From NCBI RefSeq assembly GCF_014154935.1, contig NZ_JACEHH010000026.1:1-64000 (forward strand): a stretch of 64,000 bases of DNA, read 5' to 3'. Each line of letters starts with the position of its first letter. The first letter of the stretch is position 1. This document shows positions 53,470-62,387 of the stretch, one piece after another. This DNA is from Stieleria mannarensis. Lineage in GTDB: Bacteria > Planctomycetota > Planctomycetia > Pirellulales > Pirellulaceae. Under the pieces are notes generated by a model that saw nothing but the letters and a program-made list of their open reading frames with translations, was not told the origin of the DNA and made no database searches. The position numbers and the translations under genes are program-made.

Positions 53470-54317
53470 GCGAAACAATCCGACTGGGCATCTCGACCTG
53501 CCCCAACGACACGTTTGCCTTTCATGCGTTGATGAACCGCCTGGTCGATTGGCGCGGTCTGGAGTTTGACGTCAGGTTGCTGGACATCCAACAGCTGAAC
53601 GATCAACTGTTTGCGGGCCGCTTTGATGTGGCGAAGTGCAGTTTCCATGCGGCGTTGTTGCTGTCCGATTCGATGGTCGTTTTGCCGAGCGGTTCGGCGC
53701 TCGGATTCGGCGTCGGTCCGTTGTTGCTGTCGTCCACCGCCGACGCCCGGACGGGGGCATCGCCGGCGTCGACCGAGCAGGTCACGCTGTGCCCGGGACG
53801 GCACACCACGGCAACGTTGCTGTTTCGATTGTTCTATCCCGATTCCACACGGATCGAGCAAGTCGTGTTCTCCGAAATCATGCCGCGACTAGTTCAAAAC
53901 ACGGCCAATTTCGGCGTCTGCATTCACGAGGGCCGATTCACTTGGCAGGATCAAGGGTTGGGATTGGTGGAGGATTTGGGGACACGTTGGGAGAACGAAA
54001 CACAGTGCCCGCTGCCGCTGGGCGGTCTGGTCGGCGACACCAAATTGCCTCGCGAAGTTCTGCAGAACGTCCAGGCGGTCGTGCGCGACTCGCTGGAGTT
54101 CTCGATTGCCGATCCCGCCGGTGCGCTCGAAACGATGCGAAAGTACGCGCAAGAGTTTGACGACGACGTGCTGATGCAACATGTCCGGCTGTACGTGAAC
54201 GATTGGACGGTCGACTTGGGAGCGATCGGTGCGGCTGCACTGGACCGATTGAATCAGAAAGCGAGGCAGGCCGGGATCATTCCCCGGCAAACGGCGGGGT
54301 TGAAGATCCTGAGCTGA
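53466..54317 (+). CDS. mqnD: 1,4-dihydroxy-6-naphthoate synthase MqnD
   Basis: Acts after MqnB and MqnC in the futalosine route to menaquinone, converting cyclic dehypoxanthinylfutalosine to dihydroxynaphthoate. A 283-residue periplasmic-binding-protein fold: LGISTCPNDTFAFHALMNR, DVAKCSFHAALL, CPGRHTTATLL and FGVCIHEGRFTW are conserved. Translationally coupled to mqnB by ATGA overlap. Confidence 0.93.
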   Translation: MSETIRLGISTCPNDTFAFHALMNRLVDWRGLEFDVRLLDIQQLNDQLFAGRFDVAKCSFHAALLLSDSMVVLPSGSALGFGVGPLLLSSTADARTGASPASTEQVTLCPGRHTTATLLFRLFYPDSTRIEQVVFSEIMPRLVQNTANFGVCIHEGRFTWQDQGLGLVEDLGTRWENETQCPLPLGGLVGDTKLPREVLQNVQAVVRDSLEFSIADPAGALETMRKYAQEFDDDVLMQHVRLYVNDWTVDLGAIGAAALDRLNQKARQAGIIPRQTAGLKILS

Positions 54318-54415
54318 CGTCTGGTGCATTGAACAGACGGACCTCCATCGAATAGTCTATAGGTGCCCGTGCCACATCCTCTTTGTCTTCAGCCTCCAAT
54401 CCATCGATCAAGCCA

Positions 54416-54907
54416 ATGTCAAAACGCGTCCTGTTTGTTTGCATGGGCAATATCTGTCGCTCTCCGGCTGCTGAAGCGGTGATGAAGCGTTTCGCCGAGG
54501 AATTCGGCCTGGACGTCGAAGTCGATTCGGCCGGCACACACGACTACCACATCGGCAAATCGGCCGACCCGCGGATGTTAAAAGCGGCCGAGGCGCGCGG
54601 GTACGAATTGACCAGCCGGGGCCGACAGGTGACCCAGGCAGACCTGGACGACGGTGCCTTCGATCTGGTCCTGGCGATGGACAACGCCAATTACCAAGAT
54701 TTGACGGCACTGGCCGGCCGACCGACGTCGCACATCCGAGTCTTCAGCGATTATCTGGATGACAACTGGCCCAACGACGTGCCGGACCCGTATTACGGCG
54801 AGGAAGAGGGGTTTGATGAGGTGTTGGACATGCTCGAAGAGGGCTGCCCGATCATCTTGGAAACGCTCGCCGGAGAAGAAATCTTTAACGACGGCTTCGA
54901 GGCCTGA
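54416..54907 (+). CDS. Low-molecular-weight protein tyrosine phosphatase
   Basis: A 163-residue LMW-PTP. P-loop CMGNICRSP with catalytic Cys9 and Arg15; general acid Asp in VPDPYYGEEEGFDEVLDML; DSAGTHDYHIGKSADPR near residue 40. ATG 54416 follows an AT-poor intergenic stretch. Acts on phosphotyrosine or in arsenate-type roles; nothing nearby decides. Acidic C-terminus. Confidence 0.92.
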   Translation: MSKRVLFVCMGNICRSPAAEAVMKRFAEEFGLDVEVDSAGTHDYHIGKSADPRMLKAAEARGYELTSRGRQVTQADLDDGAFDLVLAMDNANYQDLTALAGRPTSHIRVFSDYLDDNWPNDVPDPYYGEEEGFDEVLDMLEEGCPIILETLAGEEIFNDGFEA

Positions 54908-54966
54908 GAGGGCTCGCGAAACTTCGCCACAGACAGCGCGCGACCCTCACTGCCAGAGTTCGTGGG

Positions 54967-55043
54967 GTTTTTGGAAATCACCCTCCTGGCAGGAGGGTGA
55001 AGTCGTAAACGCCTGTCAAATCAGAGGTTAAAAACCGCACGAC
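54967..55043. repeat. Repeat family R3, uninterrupted copy
   Basis: CACCCTCCT and AGGAGGGTG form a perfect central hairpin (54979-54999). Arms GTTTTTGG on the left and GTCGTAAACGCCTG then GTTAAAAACCGCACGACC on the right match the interrupted copy at 31277-31509 (opposite strand). Confidence 0.85.
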
Positions 55044-55250
55044 CTCCCAGGAAGGGGATTCTCTTAACTTGGTGCCCGGCCCGGTTCCTGCTCCCCCCAC
55101 CGGAAGGGCGTTGCTAATCGTCAAAGTTTGCCAAGTTTCTTTAATCGGTCGATCCGTCAATGTCGAAGAAAGGGGTACCGGGCGCTGCGTCGGCAGGACC
55201 GCGCGTGCACGGCGACTTTCATTTGACCTGATGCAACATCTGGAATCCTC

Positions 55251-56903
55251 ATGATTCAAGACGGACTTCGACGATTCGCATTCGTGACCTGCTTCATCTC
55301 CGGTGGCATGTTCGCATGCGGCGCTAGCGCCCTGGGTGGCGATCACACGATCCGCCGCAAACAACCCGATCGAGGCACTTACCAACCGCCGTTGCTCGAC
55401 ACGAGCGAGCTGGAGTCGGTGACGGTCACCGAGGCGGCTCGGTTTGACCAGCGTGAAGGTACGAGCGAGTTGGTCGACGCGCCGCTTGATCCGGTTCATG
55501 CACCGCGACAGGGGACTGAATCGGTCGCCAGTGCCGGTTCGTTGCCCGCGCCGGTGGTGTTGTCCGACGATGCCCCCGCGAATGCGCCGGTGCAAACGGT
55601 CAGCTACGAGGCGACCCACAACTCCCGTCCACACGTCGCCCCGACGCAGCCAGCGGTCCAAACCTGCTCGTGCGAATCCTGTCGCAGCGGTGGCGGTCAC
55701 GTTCCGATGCCTCCGGCGATGTCGCCGGTCGTCGATTCGTCGTCGTACTACGACTCCGGACAGGTGTTTGACAGTGGCTGCGATGCGGCACCGGGGTGTG
55801 ATTCTCAGTACTGTGACGGATCGGGGTGTGATTCCATCGGCTGCGGCCCCTTGGGGCGTTTCGGTCTGACGTCGGACGACTGGTTCGGGTCGGTCGAATT
55901 GCTGTTGATGTTCCGGTCGGGCGATCGGTTGCCCGCGCTGGCATCCGACGGAGCGTTGGACGATAACACCACCCAAATCTTTGCCGGACGTGAAACCGTC
56001 TTCAAAGACATGACGGCGGGTGGACGTTTGACCGTCGGCGCTTGGTTGGACAACTACATGGACCGCAACATCGTTGCCCGAGGCTGGTTCGCCGGTGAAC
56101 AGACTTATGGATTCAACGCCAATCAAAACACACATGCGACGCTGGTGCGACCGTTCTTCAACGTCACCGACGGTGTGGATCCGATCGACGACACGCGGAT
56201 TATTGCCACGCCTGGTGAAGCGAGCGGCGAATTGGCGATTCGCGCAGACAGCAACACGTTCGGTGCTGACGTTTCGATCCGCCAACTGTGGTACAAACGC
56301 CAAGGTGCGACCGTCGACCTGTTGTACGGATACCAGTACATGGGGATGGATCAATCGTTGACGATCGCGGATCGTGCGACCGCGTTGTCCGATGGAGTTC
56401 GCCCGATCGGATCGGTCTTGGCGACCAACGATGACTTTGACATCGAAAACGATTTCCACGGCGGTCAACTCGGGATCGCCACGCACTACCGCGAAGGTTG
56501 TTGGTCGTTCAGTTCGCTGGCAAAGATCGGTTTCGGATCGATTCGTCGACGGGCCGTTCTCTCCGGCAGCACCTTTACCAGCATCGACGGCAACAACGCG
56601 ACCGACCCCAACGGAATCCTGGTCCGTTCGACCAACGCCGGCACGCACACCGACAACACCTTTGGCTGGGTTCCGGAATTGGACTTCACCCTCGGCTGGC
56701 AAAAGTATCCCTGCTTTGACGTCACCTTCGGTTACCACATCATCGCGATGACCGATGCATTGGAGCTGAGCGGGGTGATCGATCCGAACTTGGCCAGCAA
56801 CCTGGCCGACCCGGCCGTCGGTGCCCAACGCCCCACGTCGAACTTTCGACACGGGACGTTCTATGTCCAAGGCATCCACTTCGGTCTTTCGTACATCTAT
56901 TGA
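55251..56903 (+). CDS. BBP7 family outer-membrane beta-barrel protein
   Basis: A 550-residue protein of the planctomycete BBP7 family. Signal region residues 8-28 (FAFVTCFISGGMFACGASA); a Cys-rich, disordered linker (~120-200) with CSCESCRSG and several CD/SGCD motifs; and a barrel (~205-550) beginning FGLTSDDWFGSVELLLMFRSGDRLPAL and ending HFGLSYIY. The ending aromatic residue and W-rich turns fit a barrel. Role unknown, probably a porin or surface protein. Preceded by a repeat-bearing intergenic stretch. Confidence 0.85.
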   Translation: MIQDGLRRFAFVTCFISGGMFACGASALGGDHTIRRKQPDRGTYQPPLLDTSELESVTVTEAARFDQREGTSELVDAPLDPVHAPRQGTESVASAGSLPAPVVLSDDAPANAPVQTVSYEATHNSRPHVAPTQPAVQTCSCESCRSGGGHVPMPPAMSPVVDSSSYYDSGQVFDSGCDAAPGCDSQYCDGSGCDSIGCGPLGRFGLTSDDWFGSVELLLMFRSGDRLPALASDGALDDNTTQIFAGRETVFKDMTAGGRLTVGAWLDNYMDRNIVARGWFAGEQTYGFNANQNTHATLVRPFFNVTDGVDPIDDTRIIATPGEASGELAIRADSNTFGADVSIRQLWYKRQGATVDLLYGYQYMGMDQSLTIADRATALSDGVRPIGSVLATNDDFDIENDFHGGQLGIATHYREGCWSFSSLAKIGFGSIRRRAVLSGSTFTSIDGNNATDPNGILVRSTNAGTHTDNTFGWVPELDFTLGWQKYPCFDVTFGYHIIAMTDALELSGVIDPNLASNLADPAVGAQRPTSNFRHGTFYVQGIHFGLSYIY

Positions 56904-56934
56904 TCCGTTGCGGGGACAATACACGGATTCGAAC

Positions 56935-57008
56935 CGCTGGTGTCTAGCCTTTAGGCGATCTGGGCATTCGCTGCAACGCGAAGATCGGCTAAAGCCTAGA
57001 CACCAACG
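56935..57008. repeat. Repeat family R2, complete inverted element
   Basis: CGCTGGTGTCTAGCC and GGCTAAAGCCTAGACACCAACG form arms; the inverse reads CGTTGGTGTCTAGGCTTTAG. Half copies lie at 40024-40050, 42920-42944 and 47004-47029. Confidence 0.8.
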
Positions 57009-57090
57009 CGTGCGGATCATCAGGCGAAACCATTGGGACCGCATGTTTTTCACAGCCTTGCCGAGCCAATGATAAACGAGGGAATCTGAG

Positions 57091-58044
57091 ATGGCGGCCA
57101 AGCAGCCAAGTGGGTGTCAGCGATTCATCGACATGTGGGCGTTGCCGGGCGTGCATCCCAGCAACGTCGAATTCCTGCAAAAGCTGAAAACCGCCGACAC
57201 CAATCACTTCACCACCCACATGGATTGTGTCGGCACGGTCAACACCTTGGATCAAGAAACCGGCGATTGGGAAAAAACGCATCTGGTCGGCGTGCGGACC
57301 GATGTTTGGAAACCGGACGAAGAAGAGATGCACAGTTGTCTGCAAGCGATGCAGGACAAACGTCGCAACGAATTGAAACGTTCGATCAAACGCTCCGGGC
57401 GTCTCAGTGCCAAACAGCAGCAGCGACTCGAAGACGAACTGGCCGATGATGACATCATGCAGATGCAGAGCGGCGACATCCAAACGCGGCGTTTGGTGCT
57501 AAAACTCTTTCGCACCACCGGAGATCGTGTCCGCTGGGTCGGCACGATCGAAGAGTTGACGGCGACGGAAGTTCACAACAGCATCGGGACGGGAAAAACG
57601 TTGCTGACGATGGCCGCCATGCTCTCCCGCAGCGAACTGGTCACCTACGTGCAACAAAACCACCGCACGTTCCGCATCCCATCGCTGTTCAGCTTTTGTT
57701 ATCACGACGGCCAGCAGATGTGGAACCTGTTGTTGCGTCGACATTGGTTTTCGATCGGGGCGGATTTTGAAATCGAAGCCGACGGGCAGGGGATCGGCGA
57801 GATCGACGGCAAACTGTTTTCCTTCGGCAGTGACAGCCACTTGGTCTTGGATCCCCATCCGTTGACCAGCCAATCCTCGTTCGTCAATCTGATCACGCTG
57901 TTCGCCGCCTCGGTCGGTTACCATCGGGCGATGCGAAAAAGCGTGGACCAACGCGTCGAAGCGGCGCTGAGCGGCGAATCGCACCGCAACCTGTTGCAAA
58001 ACGAGGAATTGCGGCTGCGTCAAAACGGCCGTGCGGCGGCATGA
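57091..58044 (+). CDS. Hypothetical protein
   Basis: A 317-residue soluble protein with no signal peptide. A charged helical segment (RRNELKRSIKRSGRLSAKQQQRLEDELADDD) lies near residue 100. An IGTGKTLLTM stretch looks like a P-loop but lacks Walker B context and is judged fortuitous. Good coding potential and typical GC. Followed by a palindrome, then a convergent HDAC-like gene. Function unknown. Confidence 0.65.
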   Translation: MAAKQPSGCQRFIDMWALPGVHPSNVEFLQKLKTADTNHFTTHMDCVGTVNTLDQETGDWEKTHLVGVRTDVWKPDEEEMHSCLQAMQDKRRNELKRSIKRSGRLSAKQQQRLEDELADDDIMQMQSGDIQTRRLVLKLFRTTGDRVRWVGTIEELTATEVHNSIGTGKTLLTMAAMLSRSELVTYVQQNHRTFRIPSLFSFCYHDGQQMWNLLLRRHWFSIGADFEIEADGQGIGEIDGKLFSFGSDSHLVLDPHPLTSQSSFVNLITLFAASVGYHRAMRKSVDQRVEAALSGESHRNLLQNEELRLRQNGRAAA

Positions 58045-58051
58045 GCGGCGT

Positions 58052-58105
58052 GGGAGAGGCTTCCAGCCTGTCAACTCCAGCGTTGACAGGCTGGAAGCCT
58101 ATCCC
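58052..58105. repeat. Palindrome between convergent genes
   Basis: GGGAGAGGCTTCCAGCCTG then TCAA pairs with TTGACAGG and CTGGAAGCCTATCCC: almost perfect 23-bp arms, 8-base loop. The right arm contains the TAG stop of the minus-strand HDAC-like gene. A likely bidirectional terminator. Confidence 0.8.
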
Positions 58106-59016
58106 GCCATTCGCGAAAACTCGCTGGCGATTTTTAGCGTCCCGGCGTGGATCGCGACGATCTCGTCGATGTCGGCCGCGTAACCGCCGCTCATCGCGAT
58201 CGCAACCGGGATCGATCGGTCGACGCACCACTGCAGGACGGTCCGGTCGCGCTCGATCAGTCCGGATTTTGACAGGCACATCCGTCCTAAGCGATCGCCG
58301 ACGTAGGGATCCGCACCGGCCAGATAGATCACCAGGTCGAATTCGCCATCGGTTCGCCAGCGGTCCAGTGTGGCCAGGGCCAGGAACAGTTTTTCCAAGT
58401 ACGTGTCGTCGTCGGTGCCGTCAGCGAGCGGAATGTCCAGGTCACTGGGGACCTTGCGGAGCGGAAAGTTCTTGGCCCCGTGCATCGACATCGTGATCGC
58501 CGAGGGATCACCCGCAAGGATCGACGCGGTGCCGTTGCCTTGATGCACGTCCAAGTCGATCACACAGCCGCGGCGGATTCGGGATTCAGCTTGCAGCGTG
58601 CGAATTGCGACGGCCGCGTCGTTAAACACACAGTATCCTTCACCGGCGTCGGAAAATGCGTGGTGTGTGCCGCCGGCCAGATTGGCGGCGATGCCGTCGA
58701 TCAGTGCACTGCGAGACGCCGCGATCGTTGCCCCGGTGCTCCGCCGCGACCGCTGGACCATTTTGGGCGACCAGGGAAACCCGATGCGACGGATTTCTTG
58801 CGGCGACAGTGTGCCGGTTGTCACGCGGTCGATGTAGTCCCGATCGTGGCAGCGAAGCAATTGGTCATCGGTGGCCGCCGGTGGCACCAACAGCACATCG
58901 TCACGATGGGCGTCGCTCGTCGCGACGTGACGCCGCAGACGACGGTACTTGTCCATCGGAAACCGGTGTGTCGCCGGCAACGGCAATTCGAAATGGTCGG
59001 TATAGTACAGTTGCAC
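58099..59016 (-). CDS. Histone deacetylase-like (AcuC/HDAC superfamily) amidohydrolase
   Basis: A 305-residue zinc-dependent deacetylase family protein. Metal and catalytic motifs: GGTHHAFSDAGEGYCVFNDAAVAI, DLDVHQGNGTASIL, and YLAGADPYVGDRLG. Acts on acetylated amines or polyamines. The GTG at 59016, giving VQLYYTDHFELPLPATHRFP, is the most likely start; the upstream frame is not protein-like. Divergent from a small membrane protein (42-base gap). The stop lies inside the preceding palindrome. Confidence 0.85.
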   Translation of the reverse strand: MQLYYTDHFELPLPATHRFPMDKYRRLRRHVATSDAHRDDVLLVPPAATDDQLLRCHDRDYIDRVTTGTLSPQEIRRIGFPWSPKMVQRSRRSTGATIAASRSALIDGIAANLAGGTHHAFSDAGEGYCVFNDAAVAIRTLQAESRIRRGCVIDLDVHQGNGTASILAGDPSAITMSMHGAKNFPLRKVPSDLDIPLADGTDDDTYLEKLFLALATLDRWRTDGEFDLVIYLAGADPYVGDRLGRMCLSKSGLIERDRTVLQWCVDRSIPVAIAMSGGYAADIDEIVAIHAGTLKIASEFSRMAG

Positions 59017-59058
59017 GCGAGACGATCCGAACCCCAGAAAGGGCTGATTGAGAACGAC

Positions 59059-59649
59059 ATGAATGATCCAGCAAAGAATCCTTACGTGGCAAGCTCGGTA
59101 ACGCCAGGGGGAAGCTTTCCCCAAGGCCACGGCGCCGCCACGATCGACGCGGCTGCGAAGACCGGAACGATCATCTCGATGGCGCTGATCAGCGGCGTGA
59201 TGATGATCAGCGGGGTTCTGGCTTACCTGGTGTTCGCCAATCCGCCGGAGGACCAATCGTTGCTGCGGTTTGACGGCGATGCGTTGTTGTTTCTGGCCAT
59301 CGGCTACGGGATGTTTGTCGCATCGGCCGGAGCCGCGATCGTGCTGCGGGGGATCATGAAGCAACAAGCCGCGGCGCAGCTCAAGGCGTCCGGCGTCGAC
59401 CTGCCGCAACCGCTGAAAGCCGATTCGCCCCTGCCGCAGCCGGCCCAAGCGTTTCTCGGCAGCGTCGCAACATACACGCTGATCGGTCAGGCGTTGGTGG
59501 AAGGCCCCGCGGTTGTCAATGCGGTGTTCATGTTCATCGACAACAACCTGGCCCATCTAATCCCGATCGTTCTGGCGGTGATCGGGATCGCGCTGCAGAC
59601 CCCCACTGCGGGCAAGATCATGGCGGCACTGGAAGACGCCCGGCGGTAA
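59059..59649 (+). CDS. Small membrane protein with NPYVAS tag
   Basis: A 196-residue protein. It starts MNDPAKNPYVASSVTP, matching the NPY-type N-terminal tag of planctomycete membrane proteins. Three or four hydrophobic segments follow (~35-60, ~75-97, ~130-150, ~160-180). ATG 59059 chosen; frame upstream is antisense to the HDAC gene. Function unknown. Confidence 0.72.
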   Translation: MNDPAKNPYVASSVTPGGSFPQGHGAATIDAAAKTGTIISMALISGVMMISGVLAYLVFANPPEDQSLLRFDGDALLFLAIGYGMFVASAGAAIVLRGIMKQQAAAQLKASGVDLPQPLKADSPLPQPAQAFLGSVATYTLIGQALVEGPAVVNAVFMFIDNNLAHLIPIVLAVIGIALQTPTAGKIMAALEDARR

Positions 59650-59870
59650 GGTCCAAGCATGCGTTGGGGCGGTCGATGAGCGGCAGCGGTGGTCAAAATT
59701 CGACCACCGCCCAACGGATGGGACTCAGTCAAGGACAGGCGATTTTTACGGCCGACTATTGGCACTGGATCTGCAGCTACAGTTCTCCGAGAAAGTGTCT
59801 GAGATCAACGCAGCGACGACGAACCGAGCCGCCGCAGCGACACCCCACCGAAAACCGTTAGGCAAAAAAA

Positions 59871-61001
59871 ATGTTTGGATCAATACGGCTAGGACGTTTG
59901 GCCGGGATCGATTTGAAGATGCACTGGACCTTCTTGCTGCTGATCGCCTGGGTGGGCGGTTCGGCGCTTGTTGGCACGGGGACGCTCACCGCCGCCGCCG
60001 CGAACATCGCGTTGGTGCTATGCGTGTTTGCCTGTGTCGTGGCCCACGAGTACGGACACGCACTGACGGCGCGACGCTATGGGATTCCCACCGAAGACAT
60101 CACGCTGTTGCCGATCGGAGGCGTCGCCCGGCTTCAGAGCATCCCAGAAAAACCGCTCCAGGAACTTGCGGTTGCGATTGCCGGGCCGTTGGTCAACGTC
60201 GCAATCGCGGTCGTGATCGGTGCCGGGCTACTGCTCTCCTCCCACAACGCCTTTTCGGCAGAGTTCTTCAATCCCGCCGGTGGGATCGGAGCGTTCTTGC
60301 GCAGCCTGCTTGTAATCAATATCGCGCTAGTCGTCTTCAACCTAATTCCCGCGTTCCCGATGGACGGTGGGCGGATGCTTCGCGCCGTGCTGGCGCTGAA
60401 GATGAATCGGGTGAAGGCTACCGACATCGCGGCCAGCGTCGGGCAATTCTTGGCCTTCGGGATCGGATTTTTGGGGCTATACGGAAACCCGTTCCTGATT
60501 CTGATCGCGGTGTTCGTGTATTTCGGCGCGCGCGGAGAGGCCCTGCAAGTGCGTACGTCGGCATTGCTGAGCGACCTGCCGGTACGAGCGGCGATGATCG
60601 CGCAGATGCGCACCGCGAATGCCGACGACCGGCTGGCCCAATTGCGTGAAATGTTGTTGGACGGCGCCCAACAAGATTTTCCGGTTCTGGATGATGATGG
60701 AAAACCGGTCGGGATCATTTTCCGGTCCCAGATCATTCGTGGATTGAAGGAAGGCTTGGAGGACGCTGCCGTGCAAACGCAGATGACGCCACTCGAAGCC
60801 GCGATGACCGAGCCATCGGTGGGACTGCGCGACGCGATGCAGCAGATGCAGTCGTTGGATCTAACCGCGCTGCTGGTATTGAACGGCGACCGTCTGGTCG
60901 GCTTGCTGACGCGAGAGAACATCGCCGAGTTGTTGATGTTTCGCGAAAGCGACCCCGACTACGCCCCCACCGGCCGACAGACAACGGAGATTATCGCCTG
61001 A
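59871..61001 (+). CDS. Site-2 protease (M50) with CBS domains
   Basis: A 376-residue membrane metalloprotease. HEYGH zinc motif at 59-63 (CVVAHEYGHAL), with the third ligand Asp165 in NLIPAFPMDGGR. Four to six membrane helices. Two CBS domains occupy ~245-365 (AMIAQMRTANADDRLAQLRE ... RLVGLLTRENIAELL). Cuts membrane-spanning regulators, as in regulated intramembrane proteolysis; CBS domains suggest adenine-nucleotide control. ATG 59871. Confidence 0.93.
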   Translation: MFGSIRLGRLAGIDLKMHWTFLLLIAWVGGSALVGTGTLTAAAANIALVLCVFACVVAHEYGHALTARRYGIPTEDITLLPIGGVARLQSIPEKPLQELAVAIAGPLVNVAIAVVIGAGLLLSSHNAFSAEFFNPAGGIGAFLRSLLVINIALVVFNLIPAFPMDGGRMLRAVLALKMNRVKATDIAASVGQFLAFGIGFLGLYGNPFLILIAVFVYFGARGEALQVRTSALLSDLPVRAAMIAQMRTANADDRLAQLREMLLDGAQQDFPVLDDDGKPVGIIFRSQIIRGLKEGLEDAAVQTQMTPLEAAMTEPSVGLRDAMQQMQSLDLTALLVLNGDRLVGLLTRENIAELLMFRESDPDYAPTGRQTTEIIA

Positions 61002-61124
61002 TCACCGTGCTAAAGCCGTCTTCTTTCGGTGGCGCGGGCGAGGCAACGGGACAAATCGGATCATGGCTGCCGCCTCAGAGCCATTGCCCGGTCCTTTTTC
61101 GGCGGCCGGAGCGGTTCACTGGTT

Positions 61125-62387
61125 TCACTGTGTGGGTTGCTCGCCGATGCAATAGAGGCTGTCGCCAGTTCGAATGAAGAAGTTACCTCGGGAAACTGCA
61201 ATCGATGCCATCGTCTTACCGTCGAGCCTATTTTGGGCGATCACCTTGTATCGAGTCCCGGATTCCAGCACCGTGGTGAGACCGTCTTCCGAGGTGATGT
61301 AGATACGGCCGTCGGCCAGCAACGGCGACGCGGAGTAGTTGCCCTTCAGTCGTTCCAACCAGACGACATCGCCTGTTTTCGCTTCGATGCAGTGCAGGAT
61401 GTTGTCGCGAGTGACCGTGTAGAGAAACGGCTCGACGTACAGCGGCGATGGTAAAGCGGGGACGCCGCGTTTCTGTTCCCAAGCGATGTGTGATCCGGTC
61501 ACATCCCCGCGACCGCCGGGACGAATCGCTCGAATCGTCGGTTCCTCGAATCCGGATGAAGTAAAGATCAGACCTTCACCCGTCACGGGCGAGGGAGTCA
61601 CACCCTCACCCTGGCTGTAGACCGACCAGATTCGCTTTCCCGTTTCGATGTCGTGTGCTTGGACTCGGTCGCCACCAGCACTGATCACGGTCCGCTCATT
61701 TTCGATCACGATGGGGGTTACGTGTCCAACCCGAGACAGTCCGCGCTCCCCCCGCCACTTTGTATTGCCGGTCTCCTTGTCCACGGCCAGCAGGACGGCC
61801 TGGTCCCACGGCTCCTTCCAACCGACACGCTGATCCACGCGACTGCTGCCGTCAAACGGCATGACGATGAGTCCACCGACAAGAATCGGCGAAGCACCGA
61901 GCCCATGCAAGCTGTGGAAGTCCACGTCTTCATTCTTCCAGACCAATCTGCCATCGAAATCGACGGCAACGATCGTTCCATCGTAAAACGCGGCGTACAC
62001 CCGTGCGCCATCGGACACCGGCGTGGGTGTGGCGTAGGAATTCTGGGCTCGCTTGGGTCCGGGAACTTGACGGTGGGCTTCGGTGTTCCAAAGAATGTCG
62101 CCACTCGTACGGTCGATACCGATCACTCGACACGAAGCGCCGTTTTCCGTCGCGGTCGTCACGAAGATGTGGTCACCCGACACAATCGGAGACGACCAGC
62201 CTTGACCCGGTAACCTGGTTTTCCAAGCGACGTTGCTTTCTTCGGACCACCGAAGCGGCAGGCCTCGTTCAGCCGATTTTCCCTGACCGTTTGGGCCCCG
62301 GAAGCGAGTCCAATCTTCACCGCGCAGCGGGTCGGAAGTAGATGACAAGCCCGCGACGATAATCAACGCACCAAATAGCAAACGCAT
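61125..62387 (-). CDS. PQQ-binding-like beta-propeller protein
   Basis: A 420-residue protein. ATG 62387 gives a signal peptide (MRLLFGALIIVAGLSSTS). The propeller has blades such as TEAHRQVPGPKRAQNSYATPTP, AVDKETGNTKW and HCIEAKTGDVVWLERLKGNYSASP. Resembles planctomycete outer-membrane/periplasmic PQQ-like proteins; no enzyme domain seen. It is not BamB in context. A scaffold or binding role is inferred. Confidence 0.85.
   Translation of the reverse strand: MRLLFGALIIVAGLSSTSDPLRGEDWTRFRGPNGQGKSAERGLPLRWSEESNVAWKTRLPGQGWSSPIVSGDHIFVTTATENGASCRVIGIDRTSGDILWNTEAHRQVPGPKRAQNSYATPTPVSDGARVYAAFYDGTIVAVDFDGRLVWKNEDVDFHSLHGLGASPILVGGLIVMPFDGSSRVDQRVGWKEPWDQAVLLAVDKETGNTKWRGERGLSRVGHVTPIVIENERTVISAGGDRVQAHDIETGKRIWSVYSQGEGVTPSPVTGEGLIFTSSGFEEPTIRAIRPGGRGDVTGSHIAWEQKRGVPALPSPLYVEPFLYTVTRDNILHCIEAKTGDVVWLERLKGNYSASPLLADGRIYITSEDGLTTVLESGTRYKVIAQNRLDGKTMASIAVSRGNFFIRTGDSLYCIGEQPTQ

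Noticed and set aside
57571-57606. IGTGKTLL in the hypothetical protein at 57091 as a Walker A P-loop
   Set aside because: No Walker B or other ATPase motif and poor context; judged fortuitous.
59017-59556. Long N-terminus of the HDAC-like protein
   Set aside because: It is antisense to the divergent membrane protein gene; HDAC similarity begins at VQLYYTDHFE.
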